Origin: Xanthostigma xanthostigma
Lineage: Eukaryota; Arthropoda; Insecta; Raphidioptera; Raphidiidae
Assembly (NCBI GenBank): GCA_963575645.1
Contig: OY754465.1
Location: 31,879,501-31,943,500, forward strand
DNA: 64,000 nucleotides
Reading direction: 5' to 3'
Below are positions 39,101 to 53,018 of the stretch, in pieces (positions within the stretch are counted from its first letter, which is position 1; every line of letters starts with the position of its first letter). Position numbers and translations under genes: made by a program. The notes beneath the pieces were generated by a model. The model made no database searches. It was not told the origin of the DNA and was given only the letters and a program-made list of their open reading frames with translations.

Positions 39101-42100
39101 CATGTAAAAACTGCTTGTATGCGTTAAAATGATAGTAAATATGCAGTTTGCATTTTCTTATGAGCGAATGATCCAAACCTGAATGTTATAGTGTAAATAG
39201 ACTTACCCTCATAAAATAAAGCAATTTTGCCTATAAGGACTCATTTGCACCTAATTGTCGTAAAGCATGTAAAAACTTCTTGTCTGCGTTTAAATAATGG
39301 TTAATATGCAGTTTGCATTTTCTTATGAGAGAATGATCCAAACCTGAATGTTATAGTGTAAATAGACTTACCTTCATAAAATAAAGCAATTTTGCCTATA
39401 AGGACTCATTTGCCCCTAATTGTCATAAAGCATGTAAAAACTGCTTGTATGCGTTAAAATAATGGTTAATATGCAGTTTGCATTTTCTTATGAGAGAATG
39501 ATCCAAACCTGAATGTTATAGTGAAAATAGACTTACCTTTGTAAAATAAAGCAATTTTGCCTATAAGGACTCATTTGCACTTAATTGTCGTAAAGCATGT
39601 AAAAACTGCTTGTCAGCGTTAAAATAATGGTTAATATGCAGTTTGCATTTTCTTATGAGAGAATGATCCAAACCTGAATGTTATAGTGTAAATAGACTTA
39701 CCTTCATGATCTAAAGCAATTTTGCCTATAAAGACTCATTTGCACCTAATTGTCATAAAGCATGTAAAAACTGCTTGTATGCGTTAAAATGATAGTAAAT
39801 ATGCAGTTTGCATTTTCTTATGAGCGAATGATCCAAACCTGAATGTTATAGTGTAAATAGACTTACCCTCATGAAATAAAGCAATTTTGCCTATAAAGAC
39901 TCATTTGCACCTAATTGTCGTAAAGCATGTAAAAACTGATTGACTGCGTTTAAATAATGGTTAATATGCAGTTTGCATTTTCTTATGAGAGAATGATCCA
40001 AACCTGAATGTTATAGTGTAAATAGACTAACCTTCATGAAATAAAGCAATTTTGCCTATAAGGACTCATTTGCCCCTAATTGTCATAAAGCATGTAAAAA
40101 CTGCTTGTAGCGTTAAAATAATGGTTAATATGCAGTTTGCATTTTCTTATGAGCGAATGATCCAAACCTGAATGTTATAGTGTAAATAGACTTACCCTCA
40201 TGAAATAAAGCAATTTTGCTTATAAGGACTCATTTGGCCCTAATTGTCATAAAGCATGTAAAAACTGCTTGTATGCGTTAAAATAATGGTTAATATGCAG
40301 TTTGCATTTTCTTATGAGAGAATGATCCAAACCTGAATGTTATAGTGTAAATAGACTTACCTTTGTAAAATAAAGCAATTTTGCCTATAAGGACTCATTT
40401 GCACGCAATTGTCGTGAAGCATGTAAAAACTGCTTGTCTGCGTGAAAATGATAGTAAATATGCAGTTTGCATTTTCTTATGAGAGAATGATCCAAACCTG
40501 AATGTTATAGTGTAAATAGACTTACCCTCATGAAATAAAGCAATTTTGCCTATAAGGACTCATTTGCACCTAATTGTCGTAAAGCATGTAAAAACTGCTT
40601 GTCTGCGTTAAAATAATGGTTAATATGCAGTTTGCATTTTCTTATGAGAGAATGATCCAAACCTGAATGTTATAGTGTAAATAGACTTACCTTTGTAAAA
40701 TAAAGCAATTTTGCCTATAAGGACTCATTTGCACGCAATTGTCGTGAAGCATGTAAAAACTGCTTGTCTGCGTGAAAATGATAGTAAATATGCAGTTTGC
40801 ATTTTCTTATGAGAGAATGATCCAAACCTGAATGTTATAGTGTAAATAGACTTACCCTCATGAAATATTGCAATTTTGCCTATAAAGACTCATTTGAGCC
40901 TAATTGTCGTAAAGCATGTAAAAACTGCTTGTCTGCGTTAAAAAAATGGTTAATATGCAGTTTGCATTTTCTTATGAGAGAATGATCCAAACCTGAATGT
41001 TATAGTGTAAATAAACTTATCTGTGTAAAATAAAGCAATTTTGCCTATAAGGACTCATTTGCACGCAATTGTCGTGAAGCATGTAAAAACTGCTTGTCTG
41101 CGTTAAAATAATGGTTAATATGCAGTTTGCATTTTCTTATGAGAGAATGATCCAAACCTGAATGTTATAGTGTAAATAAACTTACCTGTGTAAAATAAAG
41201 CAATTTTGCCTATAAGGACTCATTTGCACGCAATTGTCGTGAAGCATGTAAAAACTGCTTGTCGGCGTTAAAATAATGGTTAATATGCAGTTTGCATTTT
41301 CTTATGAGAGAATGATCCAAACCTGAATGTTATAGTGTAAATAGACTTACCTTCATGATATAAAGCAATTTTGCCTATAAGGACTCATTTGCCCCTAATT
41401 GTCATAAAGCATGTAAAAACTGCTTTTAGCGTTAAAATAATGGTTAATATGCAGTTTGCATTTTCTTATGAGAGAATGATCCAAACCTGAATGTTATAGT
41501 GTAAATAGACTTACCTTTGTAAAATAAAGCAATTTTGCCTATAAGGACTCATTTGCACGCAATTGTCGTGAAGCATGTAAAAACTGCTTGTCTGCGTGAA
41601 AATGATAGTAAATATGCAGTTTGCATTTTCTTATGAGAGAATGATCCAAACCTGAATGTTATAGTGTAAATAGACTTACCCTCATGAAATAAAGCAATTT
41701 TGCCTATAACGACTCATTTGCACCTAATTGTCGTAAAGCATGTAAAAACTGCTTGTCTGCGTTAAAAAAATGGTTAATATGCAGTTTGCATTTTCTTATG
41801 AGAGAATGATCCAAACCTGAATGTTATAGTGTAAATAAACTTACCTGTGTAAAATAAAGCAATTTTGCCTTAAGGACTCATTTGCACGCAATTGTCGTGA
41901 AGCATGTAAAAACTGCTTGTCTGCGTGAAAATGATAGTAAATATGCAGTTTGCATTTTCTTATGAGAGAATGATCCAAACCTGAATGTTATAGTGTAAAT
42001 AGACTTACCCTCATGAAATAAAGCAAATTTGCTTATAAGGACTCATTTGCACCTAATTGTCATAAAGCTTGTAAAAACTGCTTGTATGCGTTAAAATAAT

Positions 42101-42417
42101 AGTTAATATGCAGTTTGCATTTTCTTATGAAAGAATGATCCAAACCTGAATGTTATAGTGAAAATAGACTTACCTTTGTAAAATAAAGCAATTTTGCCTA
42201 TAAGGACTCATTTGCACCTAATTGTCGTAAAGCATGTAAAAACTGCTTGTCTGCGTTAAAATAATGGTTAATATGCAGTTTGCATTTTCTTATGAGAGAA
42301 TGATCCAAACCTGAATGTTATAGTGTAAATAGACTTAACTTTGTAAAATAAAGCAATTTTGCCTATAAGGACTCATTTGCACCTAATTGTCGTAAAGCAT
42401 GTAAAAACTGCTTGTCT
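36156..42417. repeat. Long higher-order repeat, copy 3, shortened to 6,262 bp
   Basis: It starts in the same phase as 1 and 17999, passes the empty insertion site at 37278, and follows the downstream order of copies 1 and 2 to about 40.29 kb. There, within one monomer, it changes from the order seen near 6.8 kb to the order seen near 15.6-16.5 kb. The GAAATATTGC / GAGCCTA monomer returns at 40860, 6,262 bp after 34598. About 9 kb of the full unit is missing. Confidence 0.7.
37278..37285. other. Empty insertion site, long-unit copy 3
   Basis: A single ATTGTCGT in GCACGCAATTGTCGTGAAGC. The flanks match those of both filled sites: upstream the TTTGTAAAAT monomer, downstream GTCTGCGTGAAAATGATAG, then CCTCATGAAAT and CTGTGTAAAAT monomers and a TCGGCG junction. 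It represents the pre-insertion state. Confidence 0.85.
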
Positions 42418-45400
42418 GCGTTAAAATAATGGTTAATATGCAGTTTGCATTTTCTTATGAGAGAATGATCCAAACCTGAATGTTATAGTGTAAATAGACT
42501 TACCTTTGTAAAATAAAGCAATTTTGCCTATAAGGACTCATTTGCACCTAATTGTCGTAAAGCATGTAAAAACTGCTTGTCTGCGTTAAAATAATGGTTA
42601 ATATGCAGTTTGCATTTTCTTATGAGAGAATGATCCAAACCTGAATGTTATAGTGTAAATAGACTTAACTTTGTAAAATAAAGCAATTTTGCCTATAAAC
42701 ACTCATTTGCACGCAATTGTCGTGAAGCATGTAAAAACTGCTTGTCTGCGTTAAAATAATGGTTAATATGCAGTTTGCATTTTCTTATGAGAGAATGATT
42801 TAAACCTGAATGTTATAGTGTAAATAGACTTACCTTCATGATATAAAGCAATTTTGCCTATAAGGACTCATTTGCCCCTAATTGTCATAAAGCATGTAAA
42901 AACTGCTTGTAGCGTTAAAATAATGGTTAATATGCAGTTTGCATTTTCTTATGAGAGAATGATCCAAACCTGAATATTACAGTGTAAATAGACTTACCTT
43001 CATGAAATAAAGCAATTTTGCCTATAAGGACTCATTTGGCCCTAATTGTCATAAAGCATGTAAAAACTGCTTGTATGCGTTAAAATAATGGTTAATATGC
43101 AGTTTGCATTTTCTTATGAGAGAATGATCCAAACCTGAATGTTATAGTGTAAATAGACTTACCCTCATGAAATAAAGCAATTTTGCCTATAAAGACTCAT
43201 TTGCACCTAATTGTCGTAAAGCATGTAAAAACTGCTTGTCTGCGTTTAAATAATGGTTAATATGCAGTTTGCATTTTCTTATGAGAAAATAATCCAAACC
43301 TGAATGTTATAGTGTAAATAGACTTACCTTCATGAAATAAAGCAATTTTGCCTATAAGGACTCATTTGCCCCTAATTGTCATAAAGCATGTAAAAACTGC
43401 TTGTATGCGTTAAAATAATGGTTAATATGCAGTTTGCATTTTCTTATGAGAGAATGATCCAAACCTGAATGTTATAGTGTAAATAGACTTACCTTTGTAA
43501 AATAAAGCAATTTTGCCTATAAGGACTCATTTGCACGCAATTGTCGTGAAGCATGTAAAAACTGCTTGTCTGCGTGAAAATGATAGTAAATATGCAGTTT
43601 GCATTTTCTTATGAGAGAATGATCCAAACCTGAATGTTATAGTGTAAATAGACTTACCCTCATGAAATAAAGCAATTTTGCCTATAACGACTCATTTGCA
43701 CCTAATTGTCGTAAAGCATGTAAAAACTGCTTGTCTGCGTTAAAAAAATGGTTAATATGCAGTTTGCATTTTCTTATGAGAGAATGATCCAAACCTGAAT
43801 GTTATAGTGTAAATAAACTTACCTGTGTAAAATAAAGCAATTTTGCCTATAAGGACTCATTTGCACGCAATTGTCGTGAAGCATGTAAAAACTGCTTGTC
43901 GGCGTTAAAATAATGGTTAATATGCAGTTTGCATTTTCTTATGAGAGAATGATCCAAACCTGAATGTTATAGTGTAAATAGACTTACCTTCATGATATAA
44001 AGCAATTTTGCCTATAAGGACTCATTTGCCCCTAATTGTCATAAAGCATGTAAAAACTGCTTTTAGCGTTAAAATAATGGTTAATATGCAGTTTGCATTT
44101 TCTTATGAGAGAATGATCCAAACCTGAATATTATAGTGTAAATAGACTTACCTTCATGAAATAAAGCAATTTTGCCTATAAAGACTCATTTGCACCTAAT
44201 TGTCATAAAGCATGTAAAAACTGCTTGTATGCGTTACAATGATAGTAAATATGCAGTTTGCATTTTCTTATGAGCGAATGATCCAAACCTGAATGTTATA
44301 GTGTAAATAGACTTACCTTTGTAAAATAAAGCAATTTTGCCTATAAGGACTCATTTGCACGCAATTGTCGTGAAGCATGTAAAAACTGCTTGTCTGCGTT
44401 AAAATAATGGTTAATATGCAGTTTGCATTTTCTTATGAGAGAATGATCCAAACCTGAATGTTATAGTATAAATAGACTTACCTTCATAAAATAAAGCAAT
44501 TTTGCCTATAAGGACTCATTTGCACGCAATTGTCGTGAAGCATGTAAAAACTGCTTGTAGCGTTAAAATAATGGTTAATATGCAGTTTGCATTTTCTTAT
44601 GAAAGAATGATCCAAACCTGAATATTACAGTGTAAATAGACTTACCTTCATGAAATAAAGCAATTTTGCCTATAAGGACTCATTTGGCCCTAATTGTCAT
44701 AAAGCATGTAAAAACTGCTTGTATGCGTTAAAATAATGGTTAATATGCAGTTTGCATTTTCTTATGAGAGAATGATCCAAACCTGAATGTTATAGTGTAA
44801 ATAGACTTACCTTCATGATATAAAGCAATTTTGCCTATAAGGACTCATTTGCCCCTAATTGTCATAAAGCATGTAAAAACTGCTTGTAGCGTTAAAATAA
44901 TGGTTAATATGCAGTTTGCATTTTCTTATGAGAGAATGATCCAAACCTGAATATTACAGTGTAAATAGACTTACCTTCATGAAATAAAGCAATTTTGCCT
45001 ATAAGGACTCATTTGGCCCTAATTGTCATAAAGCATGTAAAAACTGCTTGTATGCGTTAAAATAATGGTTAATATGCAGTTTGCATTTTCTTATGAGAGA
45101 ATGATCCAAACCTGAATGTTATAGTGTAAATAGACTTACCTTCATGATCTAAAGCAATTTTGCCTATAAAGACTCATTTGCACCTAATTGTCATAAAGCA
45201 TGTAAAAACTGCTTGTATGCGTTAAAATGATAGTAAATATGCAGTTTGCATTTTCTTATAAGCGAATGATCCAAACCTGAATGTTATAGTGTAAATAGAC
45301 TTACCCTCATAAAATAAAGCAATTTTGCCTATAAGGACTCATTTGCACCTAATTGTCGTAAAGCATGTAAAACCTTCTTGTCTGCGTTTAAATAATGGTT

Positions 45401-46259
45401 AATATGCAGTTTGCATTTTCTTATGAGAGAATGATCCAAACCTGAATGTTATAGTGTAAATAGACTTACCTTCATAAAATAAAGCAATTTTGCCTATAAG
45501 GACTCATTTGCCCCTAATTGTCATAAAGCATGTAAAAACTGCTTGTATGCGTAAAAATAATGGTTAATATGCAGTTTGCATTTTCTTATGAGAGAATGAT
45601 CCAAACCTGAATGTTATAGTGAAAATAGACTTACCTTTGTAAAATAAAGCAATTTTGCCTATAAGGACTCATTTGCACTTAATTGTCGTAAAGCATGTAA
45701 AAACTGCTTGTCAGCGTTAAAATAATGGTTAATATGCAGTTTGCATTTTCTTATGAGAGAATGATCCAAACCTGAATGTTATAGTGTAAATAGACTTACC
45801 CTCATGAAATAAAGCAATTTTGCCTATAAAGACTCATTTGCACCTAATTGTCAAAAAGCATGTAAAAACTGCTTGTATGCGTTAAAATAATGGTTAATAT
45901 GCAGTTTGCATTTTCTTATGAGAGAATGATCCAAACCTGAATGTTATAGTGTAAATAGACTTACCCTCATGAAATAAAGCAATTTTGCCTATAAAGACTC
46001 ATTTGCACCTAATTGTCGTAAAGCATGTAAAAACTGATTGACTGCGTTTAAATAATGGTTAATATGCAGTTTGCATTTTCTTATGAGAGAATGATCCAAA
46101 CCTGAATGTTATAGTGTAAATAGACTTACCTTCATGAAATAAAGCAATTTTGCCTATAAGGACTCATTTGCCCCTAATTGTCATAAAGCATGTAAAAACT
46201 GCTTGTAGCGTTAAAATAATGGTTAATATGCAGTTTGCATTTTCTTATGAGCGAATGAT
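42418..46259. repeat. Long higher-order repeat, copy 4 (partial)
   Basis: The empty site at 43540 is 6,262 bp after the one at 37278, and downstream monomers follow the order seen after 3133 and 37286. Landmarks include GCGTTACAATG near 44.23 kb, TCAGCGTT near 45.71 kb and CTGATTGACTG at 46034. It lacks several monomers present in copy 1, including the one with ATTATAAGTG (copy 1, near 4.88 kb). At about 46.26 kb it passes into the 41-monomer unit. Confidence 0.65.
43540..43547. other. Empty insertion site, long-unit copy 4
   Basis: A single uninterrupted ATTGTCGT in GCACGCAATTGTCGTGAAGC with flanks matching the filled sites. The next monomer has CCTATAACGAC, where copies 1-3 have CCTATAAAGAC. 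Confidence 0.8.
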
Positions 46260-49200
46260 CCAAACCTGAATGTTATAGTGTAAATAGACTTACCCTCATG
46301 AAATAAAGCAATTTTGCTTATAAGGACTCATTTGGCCCTAATTGTCATAAAGCATGTAAAAACTGCTTGTATGCGTTAAAATAATGGTTAATATGCAGTT
46401 TGCATTTTCTTATGAGAGAATGATCCAAACCTGAATGTTATAGTGTAAATAGACTTACCTTCATAAAATAAAGCAATTTTGCCTATAAGGACTCATTTGC
46501 TCGCAATTGTCGTGAAGCATGTAAAAACTGCTTGTCTGCGTTAAAATAATGGTTAATATGCAGTTTGCATTTTCTTATGAGAGAATGATCCAAACCTGAA
46601 TGTTATAGTGTAAATAGACTTACCTTCATGAAATAAAGCAATTTTGCCTATAAGGACTCATTTGCCCCTAATTGTCATAAAGCATGTAAAAACTGCTTGT
46701 AGCGTTAAAATAATGGTTAATATGCAGTTTGCATTTTCTTATGAGAGAATGATCCAAACCTGAATGTTATAGTGAAAATAGACTTACCTTTGTAAAATAA
46801 AGCAATTTTGCCTATAAGGACTCATTTGCACCTAATTGTCGTAAAGCATGTAAAAACTGCTTGTCTGCGTTTAAATAATGGTTAATATGCAGTTTGCATT
46901 TTCTTATGAGAGAATGATCCAAACCTGAATGTTATAGTGTAAATAGACTTACCTTCATAAAATAAAGCAATTTTGCCTATAAGGACTCATTTGCCCCTAA
47001 TTGTCATAAAGCTTGTAAAAACTGCTTGTATGCGTTAAAATAATGGTTAATATGCAGTTTGCATTCTCTTATGAGAGAATGATCCAAACCTGAATGTTAT
47101 AGTGTAAATAGACTTACCTTTGTAAAATAAAGCAATTTTGCCTATAAGGACTCATTTGCACGCAATTGTCGTGAAGCATGTAAAAACTGCTTGTCTGCGT
47201 GAAAATGATAGTAAATATGCAGTTTGCATTTTCTTATGAGAGAATTATCCAAACCTGAATGTTATAGTGTAAATAGACTTACCCTCATGAAATAAAGCAA
47301 TTTTGCCTATAAAGACTCATTTGCACCTAATTGTCGTAAAGCATGTAAAAACTGCTTGTCTGCGTTAAAATAATGGTTAATATGCAGTTTGCATTTTCTT
47401 ATGAGAGAATGATCCAAACCTGAATGTTATAGTGAAAATAGACTTACCTTTGTAAATTAAAGCAATTTTGCCTATAAGGACTTATTTGCACCTAATTGTC
47501 GTAAAGCATGTAAAAACTGCTTGTCTGCGTTTAAATAATGGTTAATATGCAGTTTGCATTTTCTTATGAGAGAATGATCCAAACCTGAATGTTATAGTGT
47601 AAATAGACTTACCTTCATAAAATAAAGCAATTTTGCCTATAAGGACTAATTTGCCTCTAATTGTCATAAAGCATGTAAAAACTGCTTGTATGCGTTAAAA
47701 TAATGGTTAATATGCAGTTTGCATTCTCTTATGAGAGAATGATCCAAACCTGAATGTTATAGTGTAAATAGACTTACCTTTGTAAAATAAAGCAATTTTG
47801 CCTATAAGGACTCATTTGCACGCAATTGTCGTGAAGCATGTAAAAACTGCTTGTCTGCGTGAAAATGATAGTAAATATGCAGTTTGCATTTTCTTATGAG
47901 AGAATGATCCAAACCTGAATGTTATAGTGTAAATAGACTTACCCTCATGAAATAAAGCAATTTTGCCTATAAAGACTCATTTGCACCTAATTGTCGTAAA
48001 GAATGTAAAAACTGCTTGTCTGCGTTAAAAAAATGGTTAATATGCAGTTTGCATTTTCTTATGAGAGAATGATCCAAACCTGAATGTTATAGTGTAAATA
48101 AACCTACCTTTGTAAAATAAAGCAATTTTGCCTATAAGGACTCATTTGCACGCAATTGTCGTGAAGCATGTAAAAACTGCTTGTCTGCGTTAAAATAATG
48201 GTTAATATGCAGTTTGCATTTTCTTATGAGAGAATGATCCAAACCTGAATGTTATAGTGTAAATAGACTTACCTTCATGATATAAAGCAATTTTGCCTAT
48301 AAGGACTCATTTGCCCCTAATTGTCATAAAGCATGTAAAAACTGCTTGTAGCGTTAAAATAATGGTTAATATGCAGTTTGCATTTTCTTACGAGAGAATG
48401 ATCCAAACCTGAATATTATAGTGTAAATAGACTTACCTTCATGGAATATAGCAATTTTGCCTATAAGGACTCATTTGGCCCTAATTGTCATAAAGCATGT
48501 AAAAACTGCTTGTATGCGTTAAAATAATGGTTAATATGCAGTTTGCATTTTCTTATGAGAGAATGATCCAAACCTGAATGTTATAGTGTAAATAAACCTA
48601 CCTTTGTAAAATAAAGCAATTTTGCCTATAAGGACTCATTTGCACGCAATTGTCGTGAAGCATGTAAAAACTGCTTGTCTGCGTTAAAATAATGGTTAAT
48701 ATGCAGTTTGCATTTTCTTATGAGAGAATGATCCCAACCTAAATGTTATAGTGTAAATAGACTTACCTTCATGATATAAAGCAATTTTGCCTATAAGGAC
48801 TCATTTGCCCCTAATTGTCATAAAGCATGTAAAAACTGCTTGTAGCGTTAAAATAATGGTTAATATGCAGTTTGCATTTTCTTACGAGAGAATGATCCAA
48901 ACCTGAATATTATAGTGTAAATAGACTTACCTTCATGAAATAAAGAAATTTTGCCTATAAAGACTCATTTGCACCTAATTGTCGTAAAGCATGTAAAAAC
49001 TGCTTGTATGCGTTAAAATGATAGTAAATATGCAGTTTGCATTTTCTTATGAGCAAATGATCCAAACCTGAATGTTATAGTGTAAATAGACTTACCCTCA
49101 TGAAATAAAGCAATTTTGCTTATAAGGACTCATTTGCACCTAATTGTCATAAAGCTTGTAAAAACTGCTTGTATGCGTTAAAATAATAGTTAATATGCAG

Positions 49201-52200
49201 TTTGCATTTTCTTATGAGAGAATGATCCAAACCTGAATGTTATAGTGAAAATAGACTTACCTTTTTAAAATAAAGCAATTTTGCCTATAAGGACTCATTT
49301 GCACCTAATTGTCGTAAAGCATGTAAAAACTGCTTGTCTGCGTTAAAATAATGTTTAATATGCAGTTTGCATTTTCTTATGAGAGAATGATCCAAACCTG
49401 AATGTTATAGTGTAAATAGACTTACCTTTGTAAAATAAAGCAATTTTGCCTATAAGGACTCATTTGCGCGCAATTGTCGTGAAGCATGTAAAAACTGCTT
49501 GTCTGCGTGAAAATGATAGTAAATATGCAGTTTGCATTTTCTTATGAAAGAATGATCCAAACCTGAATGTTATAGTGTAAATAGACTTACCCTCATGAAA
49601 TAAAGCAATTTTGCCTATAAAGACTCATTTGCACCTAATTGTCGTAAAGCATGTATAAACTGATTGTCTGCGTTTAAATAGTGGTTAATATGCAGTTTGC
49701 ATTTTCCTATGAGAGAATGATCCAAACCTGAATGTTATAGTGTAAATAGACTTACCTTCATAAAATAAAGCAATTTTGCCTATAAGGACTCATTTGCCCC
49801 TAATTGTCATAAAGCATGTAAAAACTGCTTGTATGCTTTAAAATAATGGTTAATGTGCAGTTTGCATTTTCTTATGAGAGAATGATCCAAACCTGAATGT
49901 TATAGTGTAAATAGACTTACCTTTGTAAAATAAAGCAATTTTGCCTATAAGGACTCATTTGCACGCAATTGTCGTGAAGCATGTAAAAACTGCTTGTCTT
50001 CGTGAAAATGATAGTAAATATGCAGTTTGCATTTTCTTATGAGAGAATGATCCAAACCTGAATATTATGGTGTAAATAGACTTACCCTCATGAAATAAAG
50101 CAATTTTGCCTATAAAGACTCATTTGCACCTAATTGTCGTAAAGCATGTAAAAACTGCTTGTCTTCGTGAAAATGATAGTAAATATGCAGTTTGCATTTT
50201 CTTATGAGAGAATGATCCAAACCTGAATGTTATGGTGTAAATAGACTTACCTTCATGAAATAAAGCAATTTTGCCTATAAGGACTTATTTGGCCCTAATT
50301 GTCATAAAGCATGTAAAAACTGCTTGTATGCGTTAAAATAATGGTTAATATGCAGTTTGCATTTTCTTATGAGAGAATGATCCAAACCTGAATGTTATAG
50401 TGTAAATAGACTTACCTTCATGATCTAAAGCAATTTTGCCTATAAAGACTCATTTGCACCTAATTGTCATAAAGCATGTAAAAACTGCTTGTATGCGTTA
50501 AAATGATAGTAAATATGCAGTTTGCATTTTCTTATGAGCGAATGATCCAAACCTGAATGTTATAGTGTAAATAGACTTACCCTCATAAAATAAAGCAATT
50601 TTGCTTATAAGGACTTATTTGGCCCTAATTGTCATAAAGCATGTAAAAACTGCTTGTATGCGTTAAAATAATGGTTAATATGCAGTTTGCATTTTCTTAT
50701 GAGAGAATGATCCAAACCTGAATGTTATAGTGTAAATAGACTTACCTTCATAAAATAAAGCAATTTTGCCTATAAGGACTCATTTGCACCTAATTGTCGT
50801 AAAGCATGTAAAAACTGCTTGTCTGCGTTTAAATAATGGTTAATATGCAGTTTGCATTTTCTTATGAGAGAATGATCCAAACCTGAATGTTATAGTGTAA
50901 ATAGACTTACCTTCATAAAATAAAGCAATTTTGCCTATAAGGACTCATTTGCCCCTAATTGTCATAAAGCATGTAAAAACTGCTTGTATGCGTTAAAATA
51001 ATGGTTAATATGCAGTTTGCATTTTCTTATGAGAGAATGATCCAAACCTGAATGTTATAGTGAAAATAGACTTACCTTTGTAAAATAAAGCAATTTTGCC
51101 TATAAGGACTCATTTGCACTTAATTGTCGTAAAGCATGTAAAAACTGCTTGTCAGCGTTAAAATAATGGTTAATATGCAGTTTGCATTTTCTTATGAGAG
51201 AATGATCCAAACCTGAATGTTATAGTGTAAATAGACTTACCCTCATGAAATAAAGCAATTTTGCCTATAAAGACTCATTTGCACCTAATTGTCAAAAAGC
51301 ATGTAAAAACTGCTTGTATGCGTTAAAATAATGGTTAATATGCAGTTTGCATTTTCTTATGAGAGAATGATCCAAACCTGAATGTTATAGTGTAAATAGA
51401 CTAACCCTCATGAAATAAAGCAATTTTGCCTATAAAGACTCATTTGCACCTAATTGTCGTAAAGCATGTAAAAACTGATTGACTGCGTTTAAATAATGGT
51501 TAATATGCAGTTTGCATTTTCTTATGAGAGAATGATCCAAACCTGAATGTTATAGTGTAAATAGACTTACCTTCATGAAATAAAGCAATTTTGCCTATAA
51601 GGACTCATTTGCCCCTAATTGTCATAAAGCATGTAAAAACTGCTTGTAGCGTTAAAATAATGGTTAATATGCAGTTTGCATTTTCTTATGAGAGAATGAT
51701 CCAAACCTGAATATTACAGTGTAAATAGACTTACCTTCATGAAATAAAGCAATTTTGCCTATAAGGACTCATTTGGCCCTAATTGTCATAAAGCATGTAA
51801 AAACTGCTTGTATGCGTTAAAATAATGGTTAATATGCAGTTTGCATTTTCTTATGAGAGAATGATCCAAACCTGAATGTTATAGTGTAAATAGACTTACC
51901 TTCATGATCTAAAGCAATTTTGCCTATAAAGATCATTTGCACCTAATTGTCATAAAGCATGTAAAAACTGCTTGTATGCGTTAAAATGATAGTAAATATG
52001 CAGTTTGCATTTTCTTATGAGCGAATGATCCAAACCTGAATGTTATAGTGTAAATAGACTTACCCTCATGAAATAAAGCAATTTTGCTTATAAGGACTCA
52101 TTTGGCCCTAATTGTCATAAAGCATGTAAAAACTGCTTGTATGCGTTAAAATAATGGTTAATATGCAGTTTGCATTTTCTTATGAGAGAATGATCCAAAC

Positions 52201-53018
52201 CTGAATGTTATAGTGTAAATAGACTTACCTTCATGAAATAAAGCAATTTTGCCTATAAGGACTCATTTGCCCCTAATTGTCATAAAGCATGTAAAAACTG
52301 CTTGTAGCGTTAAAATAATGGTTAATATGCAGTTTGCATTTTCTTATGAGAGAATGATCCAAACCTGAATGTTATAGTGAAAATAGACTAACCTTTGTAA
52401 AATAAAGCAATTTTGCCTATAAGGACTCATTTGCACCTAATTGTCGTAAAGCATGTAATAACTGCTTGTCTGCGTTTAAATAATGGTTAATATGCAGTTT
52501 GCATTTTCTTATGAGAGAATGATCCAAACCTAAATGTTATAGTGTAAATAGACTTACCTTCATAAAATAAAGCAATTTTGCCTATAAGGACTCATTTGCC
52601 CCTAATTGTCATAAAGCTTGTAAAAACTGCTTGTATGCCTTAAAATAATGGTTAATATGCAGTTTGCATTCTCTTATGAGAGAATGATCCAAACCTGAAT
52701 GTTATAGTGTAAATAGACTTACCTTTGTAAAATAAAGCAATTTTGCCTATAAGGACTCATTTGCACGCAATTGTCGTAAAGCATGTAAAAACTGCTTGTC
52801 TGCGTTAAAATAATGGTTAATATGCAGTTTGCATTTTCTTATGAGAGAATGATCCAAACCTGAATGTTATAGTGTAAATAGACTTACCTTCATAAAATAA
52901 AGCAATTTTGCCTATAAGGACTAATTTGCCTCTAATTGTCATAAAGCATGTAAAAACTGCTTGTATGCGTTAAAATAATGGTTAATATGCAGTTTGCATT
53001 CTCTTATGAGAGAATGAT
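46260..53018. repeat. 41-monomer higher-order unit, copy 1 (6,759 bp)
   Basis: Private variants recur at a fixed 6,759-bp spacing in the next copy: TGCTCGCAATTG at 46498 and 53257, GAATTATCC at 47242 and 54001, and AAAGAATG at 47998 and 54757. 6,759 bp equals 41 monomers. Matching fails before about 46.26 kb (GAGCGAATG here against GAGAGAATG in the next copy), which sets the left boundary. Confidence 0.8.
47062..47081. repeat. Perfect hairpin variant in the satellite monomer (first of 11)
   Basis: CATTCTCT-TATG-AGAGAATG is a perfect 8-bp inverted repeat with a 4-base loop. The common monomer has CATTTTCT here, one mismatch in the stem. The variant recurs at 47722, 52667, 52997, 53821, 54481, 55306, 60250, 60580, 61404 and 62064. 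I saw none before 47 kb. Confidence 0.85.
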
